From contig CAYZCL010000146.1 of assembly GCA_964476595.1 (NCBI GenBank), positions 1-64,000 of the forward strand: 64,000 nucleotides of DNA, given 5' to 3'. Below, in pieces: positions 45,121 to 53,996 of this stretch. The notes under the pieces were generated by a model, which did not search any database, was not told where the DNA came from, and was given only the letters and a program-made list of their open reading frames with translations. Position 1 is the first letter of the stretch. Each line of letters opens with the position of its first letter. Origin of the DNA: JALSRD01 sp964476595 (GTDB lineage: Bacteria; Desulfobacterota; Desulfobacteria; Desulfobacterales; JALSRD01). The position numbers were made by a program, and so were the translations under genes.

Positions 45121-46476
45121 ATGAAAAACATTCTGGTATTGGGAGCAGGGTTGGTGGCCCGGCCAGCCGTGCGCTATCTGCTCGATCAACCGGAACTGGT
45201 CGTATCATTGGCGGACCAGGATATCGAAAAGGCCAGGGCCGTCATCGGCCGAAACGATCGGGGCACCGCCCTGCAGGCGGATGTCCGTGACAGCGATGCG
45301 CTGTCACGACTGGTAGCCGCAGCAGACATCGTCGTCAGTCTCCTGCCTTGGACGCTGCACCCGCTCATTGCCCGCCTGTGCATCGAACATAAAAAACACC
45401 TTGTCACGGCCTCTTACGTCAAAGAGGAAATGCGGGCGATGGATGCCCCGGCCAGAGAAAGGGGACTGCTTTTTCTAAACGAAGTGGGTGTCGATCCCGG
45501 TCTGGACCACATGGCGGCCATGCAGGTGATTGACGGGGTGCGTGACCGGGGCGGACAGGTGGTCGCCTTTTATTCATACTGCGGCGGCCTTCCCGCGCTG
45601 AAAAACAACAACAACCCCTTGGGGTACAAGTTTTCCTGGAGTCCGGAAGGGGCGGTGCTGTCGGCCATCAACGATGGCCGCTACTTGGAGGACGGTCACA
45701 TCATCGAGATCCCCTCTTCCCAACTATTCGAACATTACTGGCTGAAAAACGTTCCCGGCGCCGGCGTTTTCGAGGCCTACGTCAACCGCGACGCCCTGCC
45801 TTACCGTAAACTGTATGGCATCGAGTCCGTCCGTTCCATCTATCGCGGAACGCTGCGTAATATCGGCTACTGCGAGACCTGGGATTATTTCAAGAAACTA
45901 GGGCTGTTAAACCGGCAGATGAAATTTGATTTCAGCGAGGTGTCCCCACGGCAGATGATGGCCAACATCATCAACACGGACAGAGAGGACGTCGCCGAAG
46001 CAGTGGCCGATTACCTGCACATTCCGCCCTATTCGCTGACCATTAAGAAACTTCAGTGGCTGGGCCTTTTCAGCGACTCCCGGCTACCTTTGGGACTGGC
46101 TTCGGTCTTTGAGATGTTCGCCTACCTGCTGAAAAAAAAGCTCGTCTATGCACACGGAGAATCCGACCTCCTGGTGCAACACCACGAGTTCGAAACGGCC
46201 TACCCCGGGGGCGACGCGGAACGCATTCAGTCCACGCTGATCCACGTGGGTGACCCCGACGGCGATACCGCCATGTCGCGGACAGTGGGACTGCCAGTGG
46301 CCATCGCCACCCGCCTCATCGCTGAGGGAAATTTAAACCTTACGGGTGTCCAAATTCCGGTTTCGCGGCTGATCTATGAACCGGTTCTCGCCGAACTGGC
46401 CAAATGGGGCATCCGCTTTGTCGAACGGCGGACCGAAACCATCCCGAAAACAGAAATAAAAGCCGTAATGTCATGA
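45121..46476 (+). CDS. Saccharopine dehydrogenase (glutamate-forming)
   Basis: 451 residues from the second of two adjacent ATGs (45118, 45121), better spaced from GGAGG. N-terminal Rossmann motif VLGAGLVARPAVRYL; then SLLPWTLHPLIARLCIEHKKHLVTASYV, NEVGVDPGLDHMAAMQVIDGV and SYCGGLPALKNNNNPLGYKFSWSPEG, which are the LYS9/AASS-SDH blocks. It would split saccharopine to glutamate and 2-aminoadipate semialdehyde using NAD(P)+. Its stop overlaps the reductase gene start (ATGA), so together they equal the bifunctional AASS protein split into two chains in reverse gene order. Confidence 0.85.
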   Translation: MKNILVLGAGLVARPAVRYLLDQPELVVSLADQDIEKARAVIGRNDRGTALQADVRDSDALSRLVAAADIVVSLLPWTLHPLIARLCIEHKKHLVTASYVKEEMRAMDAPARERGLLFLNEVGVDPGLDHMAAMQVIDGVRDRGGQVVAFYSYCGGLPALKNNNNPLGYKFSWSPEGAVLSAINDGRYLEDGHIIEIPSSQLFEHYWLKNVPGAGVFEAYVNRDALPYRKLYGIESVRSIYRGTLRNIGYCETWDYFKKLGLLNRQMKFDFSEVSPRQMMANIINTDREDVAEAVADYLHIPPYSLTIKKLQWLGLFSDSRLPLGLASVFEMFAYLLKKKLVYAHGESDLLVQHHEFETAYPGGDAERIQSTLIHVGDPDGDTAMSRTVGLPVAIATRLIAEGNLNLTGVQIPVSRLIYEPVLAELAKWGIRFVERRTETIPKTEIKAVMS

Positions 46477-47768
46477 GAACACTGCTGATCCGGGCCGAAG
46501 ATAAAAATATCTGGGAAAAAAGAACTCCCCTCATTCCTGCCGATCTGGCCGACATCATCCAGAACACCGGAGTGGAGGCCTATGTGGAACGATCCGATCG
46601 TCGGGTTTTCGGAGAGGCCGACTACCGTGCAGCCGGCGCCACGACTTGCGCATCCATGGCGCCCGGCGGCGTGATTCTCGGCATCAAGGAAATCCCGGCA
46701 GAAAAGATCCTGCCGAATAAAGTGTACCTTTTTTTCTCTCACACCATCAAGGGACAGCCCGGCCAGATGCCCTTGCTGAAGAAAATCATGGCAAGCGGCA
46801 GCACGCTCATCGATTATGAAAAAATTGCCGACGACCGAGGCCGGCGGCTGGTCTATTTTGGCCGTTTCGCCGGCGACGCCGGCGCCCTGGACATCCTCGC
46901 GCTGGCGGGGGAATATTGGCGCCACCATGGCATTGAGACGCCATTCAGGGATTGCCGCAGGGCCCATCAATACGGATCCGTGGAAGCGGCCCGCAAACAC
47001 CTGCGGCGGATCGGCAGGCAAATCGCCGAAAACGGCCTGCCCGCCGCCGTAACCCCGCTGGTGATTGGGATCTTGGGCTACGGCAACGTCTCGTCCGGAG
47101 CGCAACAAATTTTCGAATGTCTTCCCTTGGAGCGCGTCCGTCCCGACGCTTTGGCGTCCATCGACAGGGATCCTCACAAGATTTACCTGTGCGTCTTCAA
47201 AGAGGAGCACTTGGTGGCGCACTGCGACGGGGAACCCTTCGACCTGCAGGAGTACTATCGGCACCCGGAACGCTACCGCAGCCGTTTTGCACGCTATCTG
47301 CCGTACTTGACCATTGTGGTCAACGCGGTCTACTGGGAATCGCGCTATCCGCGTTTTATCACCTGGGACAACCTCGCGGAATTGTTTGAAGGCACGAACC
47401 GCCCACGGCTGTGCGCCATCGCCGATATTTCCTGCGATATCGGGGGGGCCGTAGAATGCACCGTGCGCGCCACGGATTCCGGCATGCCGGCTTACCTTTG
47501 TGATCCGCTGAACCGAAGTGTCACCGACGGGCACGAGGGCGACGGCATCGTGGTACTGGCGGTGGACAACCTGCCTTGCGAACTGCCCGCGGACGCTTCG
47601 ACTTTTTTCAGCGGCCAGCTCAAGCCGTTCGTGCCGGACATTTTAAAAGCCGATTACCACGCTTCGCTCGACGACTGCGGTCTTCCTCCGGAAATCCGCC
47701 GGGCGGTGGTGGTCTACAACGGGAAACTGACGCCGTCTTTCGAATATCTCAGGCGGCATTTGGCATAG
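46473..47768 (+). CDS. Lysine-ketoglutarate reductase (saccharopine-forming)
   Basis: 431 residues. It opens with the alanine-dehydrogenase-like LIRAEDKNIWEKRTPLIP and carries the LKR-specific FFSHTIKGQPGQMPLLKKI, LIDYEKIADDRGRRLVYFGRFAG and the Rossmann motif ILGYGNVSSGAQ, ending with a domain containing DISCDIGGAVE. The family condenses lysine and 2-oxoglutarate to saccharopine with NAD(P)H. It is the last gene of the module and ends with TAG (47766-47768), followed 61 bases later by a terminator. Whether it accepts free lysine or an N-methylated lysine is unknown. Confidence 0.82.
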   Translation: MRTLLIRAEDKNIWEKRTPLIPADLADIIQNTGVEAYVERSDRRVFGEADYRAAGATTCASMAPGGVILGIKEIPAEKILPNKVYLFFSHTIKGQPGQMPLLKKIMASGSTLIDYEKIADDRGRRLVYFGRFAGDAGALDILALAGEYWRHHGIETPFRDCRRAHQYGSVEAARKHLRRIGRQIAENGLPAAVTPLVIGILGYGNVSSGAQQIFECLPLERVRPDALASIDRDPHKIYLCVFKEEHLVAHCDGEPFDLQEYYRHPERYRSRFARYLPYLTIVVNAVYWESRYPRFITWDNLAELFEGTNRPRLCAIADISCDIGGAVECTVRATDSGMPAYLCDPLNRSVTDGHEGDGIVVLAVDNLPCELPADASTFFSGQLKPFVPDILKADYHASLDDCGLPPEIRRAVVVYNGKLTPSFEYLRRHLA

Positions 47769-47829
47769 AAGGCGGTTTTCATGCGGCGTAAAACCTGCTA
47801 CCAGGGATGCACCGAGACACATCTACAGG

Positions 47830-47847
47830 GCCTCCGGAGGCCTTTTA
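47830..47847 (+). terminator. Rho-independent terminator after the lysine genes
   Basis: GGCCT-CCGG-AGGCC followed by TTTT. It separates the regulator-importer-methyltransferase-saccharopine module from the pyrrolysine methyltransferase operon. Confidence 0.6.
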
Positions 47848-47907
47848 GGTGTCGTATTGTAAAACGAAACCATATCGAAACAAGAAACTTATGAGACGGA
47901 AAATGCC

Positions 47908-49419
47908 ATGAAACGAAACCTGCATGCCGGCAGGCGTCTCGGCGGCGGGCTGTCGCTGAACATCCTGACCGATGACGAACTGGAGGAAATTCACCTGGCC
48001 ACCCTGGAACTCCTTCAAGATACGGGGGTGGTCATGGAATGCGACGAGGCCCTGGAGCGCTTCGAGACGGCCGGTGCCCATGTGGACCGCGACGATAAGA
48101 CCGTGCGCATCCCGCCGCACCTGGTGGAGGAGGCCATCCGCTCGGCACCGCCCAAGGTGGTGTTGTACGGGCGCGATCCGAAACACGACCTGGTGTTGGA
48201 AAGCACCCGCGTGCACTTCACCAACTTCAGCGAGGGGGTCATGATCAACGACCCCCTGACCGGCGAGAACCGTGAACCGGTCAAAGCCGACCTGGTGCAG
48301 ACGGCACGCGTCATCGACTACCTGGACGACATCGATTTCTGTGAAAAGGCCATCGGCGCCCACGACGTCAGCGAGGAGAGCGCACCGCTGCACAACGCCG
48401 AGGCCTTCCTGACCCACACCACCAAGCACTGCGCCTTCGGGCCGGGCAACGGCCGCCTGCTCCGGAAAATCATCGACATGGCAGCGCTCATCGCGGGCGG
48501 CTTGAAAAAATTCCGCCGCCGCCCCATCGTGTCATTCACCACCTGTCCGGTCAGCCCGCTGAAGCTGATCACCGAGTGCTGCGACATCATTATGGAGGCC
48601 GCCCGCAACAACGTGGTCTGCAACATTCTGTCCATGGCCATGGCCGGCGGCACGGCCCCCGTGACCCTGGCCGGGGCGCTGGTGACGCACAACGCCGAGA
48701 TCCTGAGCGGCCTGACCCTGGCCCAGCTCACCCGTCGCGGAGCGCCGGTGATCTACGGCAGCTCCACCACGGCCATGGACTTGAAGCTGGCCGCGGCCGC
48801 TGTGGGCTCGCCTGAGTGCGCCCTGATCAGCGGGGCCGTGGCGCGGCTGGCACGCTACTACGCGCTGCCCAGCTACGTGGCCGGCGGGTAGGGCGACGCC
48901 AAGATACCCGATTGCCAGCTGGGCCATGAGAAAACGCTTACCGGGCTGATCCCCGCATTGGCAGGTGCCAATATGATTTACGGCCTGGGAATGATCGAAA
49001 GCGGCATCACGTTTGATTATGGTCAGCTGGTACTGGACGCCGAGTTCGCCCGCATGATCAAGCATACCGTCCGGGGCATCGCGGTCGACGACCGCACCAT
49101 CGCCGTGGACGCCATCAAGGAAATCGGCCCCGGCGGCAATTTCCTGATGCACGAAACCACCTTCGAGGGCATGCGCGGCCAGTCGGACCCCGTGCTGCTG
49201 GACCGCAAGACACGCAGCGTCTGGCAGGAGGCGGGCAGCCCCAGCGCCTACGACCGGGCCATGGAAAAGGTGCGCTGGATCCTGGAAAACCACGAACCTG
49301 AACCGCTGGCGCCGGAGGTGCTGGCCGGGATCCGCGCCATCGTTGCGGAGACCGAAGAAGAGTTGGGCATCGGCGCCGGTACGCCGGTGCAGGAGAAGAA
49401 AGGCAAACCCGATGAGTGA
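47908..49419 (+). CDS. mttB: Trimethylamine:corrinoid methyltransferase with in-frame pyrrolysine codon
   Basis: 503 residues if the amber at 48889-48891 is read as pyrrolysine (codon 328). Before it the frame ends YYALPSYVAGG; after it the same frame runs on without a break, GDAKIPDCQLGHEKTL...LAGANMIYGLGMIESGITFD...GPGGNFLMHETT, the canonical C-terminal half of MttB. A decayed gene would be expected to gather frameshifts; there are none and codon use is uniform on both sides. MttB moves a methyl group from trimethylamine to its corrinoid protein, leaving dimethylamine, the substrate of the next gene. The stop TGA overlaps the mtbB start by eight bases. Calling two half-length proteins here would be wrong. 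Confidence 0.92.
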
Positions 49420-50818
49420 CCAGATTTTGACCCGTATGGGAGACGGCGAGCGTGTGCGCCTGCCGGAAACCGATATCCGCGAGGACATCCAGGACGGCAC
49501 CGAGGATGCCGCCAAACGCGCCGGCATCGCTGCCCTGAGCGAAGACGAGCAGCGGCGGCTCTTCGACATCATCGCCGACCCTGCGCGCATCGTCAGCGTG
49601 GAACCGGGCAACGAAGTCATCGTAACCGACGACGGCTGCTCCATGAGTTTCTACGGCGGCCAGGACGGCGGCGGTGTAGGCGCTCCGCTCAGCCGCATGC
49701 AGGCCGTGCTGACCTACGAGCGCGCCTGCGGGGCGGACACCACCTCCATGGGCCACAGCGACTACAGCTACAAGCCGGTCAAGCCCATCATCAACTTCGA
49801 GGCCAACGACTACTACAACATCTCCATGGCCACCACAGCGCCTTTTTTCTACGGCGCGCAGCCCAACCTGGGCCTGTACTTCCAGCCCGACGGGCCGTGC
49901 CCCAACGCCGCCGAGCTCATGCCCCGGGGCAAGATCGAGGAGGCCTGCCAGGCACAGGAAGAGGCCGCCGAACACCTGCAGCGCGACCTGGTGTTCGTGG
50001 GCCGGCGCCTGGCCGACGTGGGACTCGAGGGCCTCAACCTCGACACCTGCGGCTCGGCCGGCGACGCCGATTTCCTGGCGGCCCTGGAAGCCGTGGCCGA
50101 ACTGAAAGAGCAGGTGCCGGACCTGCCCATCCTGATGGGCGCCGCCGGCGAGTTCGTGCTGGGCATGCACGGCGGCGTCACCTTCCGGGGCGAACGCCTG
50201 GCCGGCATGTTCCCCCAGGATCAGGCGCGCATGGTGGCCGCGGCCGGCGGCGACATTTTCGGCCTGGCCGTCTCCACCGCCACCACCGAGTCGGTGCCCT
50301 GGAACCTCGCCCGCGCGGTGACCTTTCTCAAGGCTACCAGCGAGCGTTCTCCCATCCCCGTGCACGCCAACGTGGGCATGGGGGTCTGCGGGGTACCCAT
50401 GATGGAGCAGCCGCCCATCGACTCGGTCACGCGGGTGTCCAAAGCCCTGGTGGAGATCGGCAAGGCCGACGGGTTGTAGATTGGCGTGGGAGATCCCATG
50501 GGGATGCAGATCGCCCATATCATGGCCTCGTGCATGGGAGGCATCCGGACGGCCGGAGACCTGGTCGCCTGGATGCAGATGACCCGCCGCATGAAGATCG
50601 ACGAGGCCAAGGCGTATGTGGCGAATAAGCTGGGGATCACGCCTTTCGAGCTGACCGACGAGGAAATCATGCGCGAACTCAGGAAGGACCTGGGCATCGG
50701 CACGGTCACCTCCATCGCCGGCAGTCCCAAGGGAATACTGGCCAAGAGCCGCGTCGCACGGCTGCTGGACATCGACATCCGCTCCGTAGCACTGTTCCGC
50801 TCCCAGCTGGGCGAATAA
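49412..50818 (+). CDS. mtbB: Dimethylamine:corrinoid methyltransferase with in-frame pyrrolysine codon
   Basis: 468 residues with the amber at 50477-50479 as codon 356, the same position and length as I recall for MtbB of Methanosarcina. The frame reads IGKADGL, amber, IGVGDPMGMQIAHIMASCMGG and stays open to a TAA at 50816-50818. Earlier blocks (TDDGCSMSFYGGQDGGGVG, NADIDxG-like barrel strands, GAAGEFVLGMHGG, PVHANVGMGVCGVP) are typical. It demethylates dimethylamine to monomethylamine. The start ATG lies in the end of mttB (GATGAGTGA). Confidence 0.92.
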
Positions 50819-50830
50819 CCCGAACCGATA

Positions 50831-50847
50831 CCCGGCCGCAGGCCGGG
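50831..50847 (+). promoter_or_regulatory. Intercistronic hairpin between mtbB and mtbC
   Basis: A perfect 7-bp GC stem, CCCGGCC/GGCCGGG, with a GCA loop, in the 49-base gap just before the mtbC ribosome site (CAGGAG). There is no U-tract, so it is more likely an mRNA stability or expression-ratio element than a terminator. Confidence 0.45.
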
Positions 50848-50867
50848 CATGCACACCAGGAGTTCAC

Positions 50868-51512
50868 ATGACCGACGAAATCTACGCAGGCGCCCGGGAG
50901 GCCGTGCTGAAGGGCGATGTCGACGCCGCCACCGACATGGCCAGAAAGGGCCTGGACCAGGGCATCGACCCCATCGAACTGATCAACAACGGCTTCATTC
51001 CGGGCATCACCGAGGTCGGCGACCTGTTCGGCACCGGCCAGCTCTTTCTTCCCGAGTTGATCAAGGCCGCCAAGGCCATGCAGGCGGCCACCGACATCAT
51101 CAACGCGGCCCTTCCCGAAGGCGGCGGACAGGCGGGCGGCCGCATGGTCATCGGCACCGTGGAGGGCGATGTGCACGACATCGGCAAGACCATCGTGGTA
51201 TCGCTCCTGAAGGCCAACGGCTTCGAGGTGCTGGACCTGGGCCGCGACGTCAAGACCGAGCGCTTCATCGAGGAGGCCGAACGTTTCAACGCCGACATCA
51301 TCGGTTCCAGCGCCCTGCTGACCACCACCATGGGGGGGCAGAAGAAGCTGGAGGAGGCATTGAAGGCCGCGGGTTTGAAGGGCCGCTTCAAGACCATGGT
51401 GGGCGGCGCCCCGGTGACCCGCCGCTGGGCGCGGCGCATCGGCGCCGACGCCTTCGCCGAAAACGCCAGCGAGGCCGTGCGGCTGGCCAAGGAACTGATT
51501 GCCGGCGCCTGA
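50868..51512 (+). CDS. mtbC: Methylamine corrinoid protein
   Basis: 214 residues. N-terminal helical B12-binding cap (LINNGFIPGITEVGDLFGTGQLFLPELIKAAKAM) and the Rossmann B12 domain with DVHDIGK, whose His ligates cobalt, then GSSALLTTTM. It takes the methyl group from MtbB or MttB and passes it to a methyl-corrinoid:CoM or tetrahydrofolate methyltransferase that is not in this window. One corrinoid protein follows two methyltransferases, so it may serve both and perhaps the upstream amber-free MttB relative. Confidence 0.9.
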   Translation: MTDEIYAGAREAVLKGDVDAATDMARKGLDQGIDPIELINNGFIPGITEVGDLFGTGQLFLPELIKAAKAMQAATDIINAALPEGGGQAGGRMVIGTVEGDVHDIGKTIVVSLLKANGFEVLDLGRDVKTERFIEEAERFNADIIGSSALLTTTMGGQKKLEEALKAAGLKGRFKTMVGGAPVTRRWARRIGADAFAENASEAVRLAKELIAGA

Positions 51513-51539
51513 CCGGCGCAACGACGGCGGTGTATCTGC

Positions 51540-51571
51540 GCGGGCGGCCCCCCCCACGGCCGCCCGCTTTT
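51540..51571 (+). terminator. Strong rho-independent terminator of the mttB-mtbB-mtbC operon
   Basis: A perfect 10-bp stem GCGGGCGGCC/GGCCGCCCGC with an 8-base loop, followed by TTTT, 28 bases after the mtbC stop. Confidence 0.8.
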
Positions 51572-51779
51572 CGTTGCCGGGCGGGCCGCACCTTTCCCGG
51601 CCGCCGCGAGTCGGTCCGCCGACCCCGTCGGGCCCTGCGGGACAAACCCCCAGCCGTTTCCAGATTTTCTCCCATCAAAATAGGGCGGCCACCTATGGAC
51701 AAGGTCCCCTGCAGATCTTATATTGCGGTAGTATCCGGATGACTACAGAATAATCGTGGTTTCCACCAAAGGAGGAGAG

Positions 51780-52361
51780 ATGGACACCCGCATCGATGTC
51801 AGACACGAAGGGGCCGGCTCTCCCGGTGACGTTGAACCGCTTCTCGATTCCACTATACTGCTGGACAACTCGATCGACCTCGTTTCGCTTTGGACCGGGG
51901 AGGGACCCGTACGGGAAAAGGCCGGCGAACGCAGAAAATTTGAACGCTACGCCATCGGCAGGGTGGCTGTGGCCCTGATCGGGCCTACTTCCGCCAAGCT
52001 CGGGGATGTGAGCGGCATGAGCATGGGAGAGATCGGCTGTGCCGTGTTCAAATGCAATCCCCTGGAGATCGGAGAAATCACGGATATCAGCATGGGGGGA
52101 GTCGCCTTCCAGTATATCCAGAAGGAAAAACGGCTGGAAGATTTTGAAACCCTCGATATCCTGCTGGCGGAAGATGACTTTTACCTTCAGGACCTGCGAA
52201 TCAGGGTGGTTTCCGATGTTCCCGTCGCCGGTGATCTGGGCCTGGGGCCTTTCACCACGCGGCGCATGGGCGTGCAGTTCCGCGACCTGACGCCGGAACA
52301 GGAAACGGCTTTGAGCCACTTCATCAGCAGTTACAACAGCACCGGCAAGTACATGCATTGA
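51780..52361 (+). CDS. PilZ-domain protein
   Basis: 193 residues from the ATG at 51780 directly after AAAGGAGGAGAG. RRKFERY supplies the RxxxR motif and TDISMGGVAF the D/NxSxxG motif of PilZ c-di-GMP receptors; the C-terminal RRMGVQFRDLTPEQETALSHFI is the usual last strand and helix. The first 45 residues are variable and acidic. There is no membrane segment. A soluble c-di-GMP effector with unknown partner; no cyclase or phosphodiesterase is next to it. Confidence 0.78.
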   Translation: MDTRIDVRHEGAGSPGDVEPLLDSTILLDNSIDLVSLWTGEGPVREKAGERRKFERYAIGRVAVALIGPTSAKLGDVSGMSMGEIGCAVFKCNPLEIGEITDISMGGVAFQYIQKEKRLEDFETLDILLAEDDFYLQDLRIRVVSDVPVAGDLGLGPFTTRRMGVQFRDLTPEQETALSHFISSYNSTGKYMH

Positions 52362-52487
52362 CGACCGCTGGATCCACGGGCCACAGCGCGCAGCACTTCT
52401 GCCACCCTGCTTTTTGATAACCGGCGGCGGCCACGCCGGCGCCGCCGGAGGAGAATTCAACCGGGATCCCCCGGAAAAAGGAAAAAG

Positions 52488-52940
52488 GTGATGTACAAAC
52501 GCATCCTGGTGCCGCTGGACGGCTCCAAACGGGCGGAGCGGATTTTGCCCCACGTGCGGCGGCTGGCACACCCGCAGGAGAGCGAGGTCCTGCTGCTGCA
52601 GGTGGTCAACCCTTACGTGCCGGTGATGGATCCGCACGCCTTTCTGCAGGAATACAGCGCCGAAGAGATGGAACAGATCGTCGGGCAGGCGCGAAGCTAC
52701 CTGGAGGGGCTGCAGCACGAACTGGAACACGAGGGGATCCACTGCCGCGTCATCGTGGAACAGGGACCGGTGGTGGAGACCATCATCAGCCTGGCCCAGG
52801 AACACGCCGTGGATCTCATCGCCATGGCCAGCCACGGCCGCAGCGGACTGTCGCGGGTCTTCTACGGCAGCGTGGCCGCCGGCATCCTGCAGCGCATCGA
52901 CCGTCCCCTGCTGCTCATCCGCGCCCGCGGAGACGAGTGA
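52488..52940 (+). CDS. Universal stress protein (UspA family)
   Basis: 150 residues, a single Usp domain. The start YKRILVPLDGSKRAERIL and the nucleotide-binding motif MASHGRSGLSRVFYGSVAAGILQ (G2xG9xGS type) indicate the ATP-binding subclass. The start follows GGAAAAAGGAAAAAGG. Cytoplasmic. Confidence 0.88.
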   Translation: MMYKRILVPLDGSKRAERILPHVRRLAHPQESEVLLLQVVNPYVPVMDPHAFLQEYSAEEMEQIVGQARSYLEGLQHELEHEGIHCRVIVEQGPVVETIISLAQEHAVDLIAMASHGRSGLSRVFYGSVAAGILQRIDRPLLLIRARGDE

Positions 52941-53114
52941 CCGTCTTCACACGACAATTCCCATTTCCGGCCGCGGCATCCCCCTGGGCCTGAACCGCCC
53001 GGTTTCCCCCTTTTTCGTCCTTTCCGACGCCCGGACTCTCGATCCTGCCGGCGTGCCCAACGCGGCGATGTATCGTCCCTACATCTTTTGCGGAGGATAT
53101 GCTATAGGGACGGC

Positions 53115-53954
53115 ATGAAGCACGTGGTCCGCCATACGCGCCGTTTCATCGACCACGCCGCCCGGGTTCTCAATGAAAACGGTCACCGCCTGGATTTTTC
53201 CGCCATCGACCTGCACCGCGGCGAGGACCCCATCTCGTCGGTGCTGCTGCTCATCGGCCGCGCCGACGGCTGCCGCCGGGGCCCCTGCCTGATCCTGAAC
53301 AAGCGCTCGCGCTACGTACGCCAGGGCGGGGACCTGTGTTTCCCCGGCGGCGGCATATCCCCCGGCCGTGACCCCCTGCTGGCGCGCCTGCTGCGCCTGC
53401 CCGGCATGCCCCTGGCCCGCTGGCCCTACTGGTCGCGCTGGCGCCGCCACGACCGGCCGCGGGCCGAACGGGTAGCCCTCTTTTTTGCCATCGGCCTGCG
53501 GGAGAGTTTCGAGGAAATGCGGCTCAACCCGCTGGGCGTCGACCTGGTGGGTCCCCTGCCGCCCCAGCGGCTCAGGATGTTCCGGCGCACCATCTACCCG
53601 GTGGCCGCTTGGGTACCGCGCCAGAAGCACTATTTCCCCAACTGGGAAGTCGAAAAAGTCGTCCCGCTGCCCATCGAACGCCTGCTGCGCCCCGAGGGCT
53701 ACCTGCGCTGCCGGCTGATCTACCCGGGGGTGGCAGGCGGGAATTTCCGCCGCCGCGCCGAGGACCTGCCCTGCTTCCGCTTCGACGACGGGGACGGCGG
53801 TCAGCTGCTGTGGGGCGCCACCTATCACATCGTGACCACTTTTCTCGAACTGGTGCTCGGGTTCCGGCCGCCGCCGTTGGCCGACCGGCCGCCGGTCATG
53901 AAGGTCATGGCGCCGGATTACCTGTCCGGCCCGCGTTGTGCGGTGCGAAAATGA
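53115..53954 (+). CDS. Nudix-like hydrolase with an interrupted Nudix box
   Basis: 279 residues from the ATG at 53115. PRGP-like CLILNKRSRYVRQGGDLCFPGGG (the CoA-pyrophosphatase-like approach strand) ends at residue 80, but the catalytic LRESFEEM lies at 128-135, about 35-40 residues further than in a normal Nudix box. The insert at about 86-120 is rich in Arg, Trp and Pro. The REXXEE catalytic core is intact, so hydrolysis of a nucleotide diphosphate derivative such as CoA is possible. Confidence 0.65.
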   Translation: MKHVVRHTRRFIDHAARVLNENGHRLDFSAIDLHRGEDPISSVLLLIGRADGCRRGPCLILNKRSRYVRQGGDLCFPGGGISPGRDPLLARLLRLPGMPLARWPYWSRWRRHDRPRAERVALFFAIGLRESFEEMRLNPLGVDLVGPLPPQRLRMFRRTIYPVAAWVPRQKHYFPNWEVEKVVPLPIERLLRPEGYLRCRLIYPGVAGGNFRRRAEDLPCFRFDDGDGGQLLWGATYHIVTTFLELVLGFRPPPLADRPPVMKVMAPDYLSGPRCAVRK

Positions 53955-53996
53955 CACGCCTGCGCCGGCCCGCAGCCACAGGCGAATGAGGCCGTC

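Noticed and set aside
48889..48958. Annotation of mttB as two separate genes or as a pseudogene
   Set aside because: Frame and conserved sequence are continuous across the amber, and the next gene shows the same feature at its own family-specific site.
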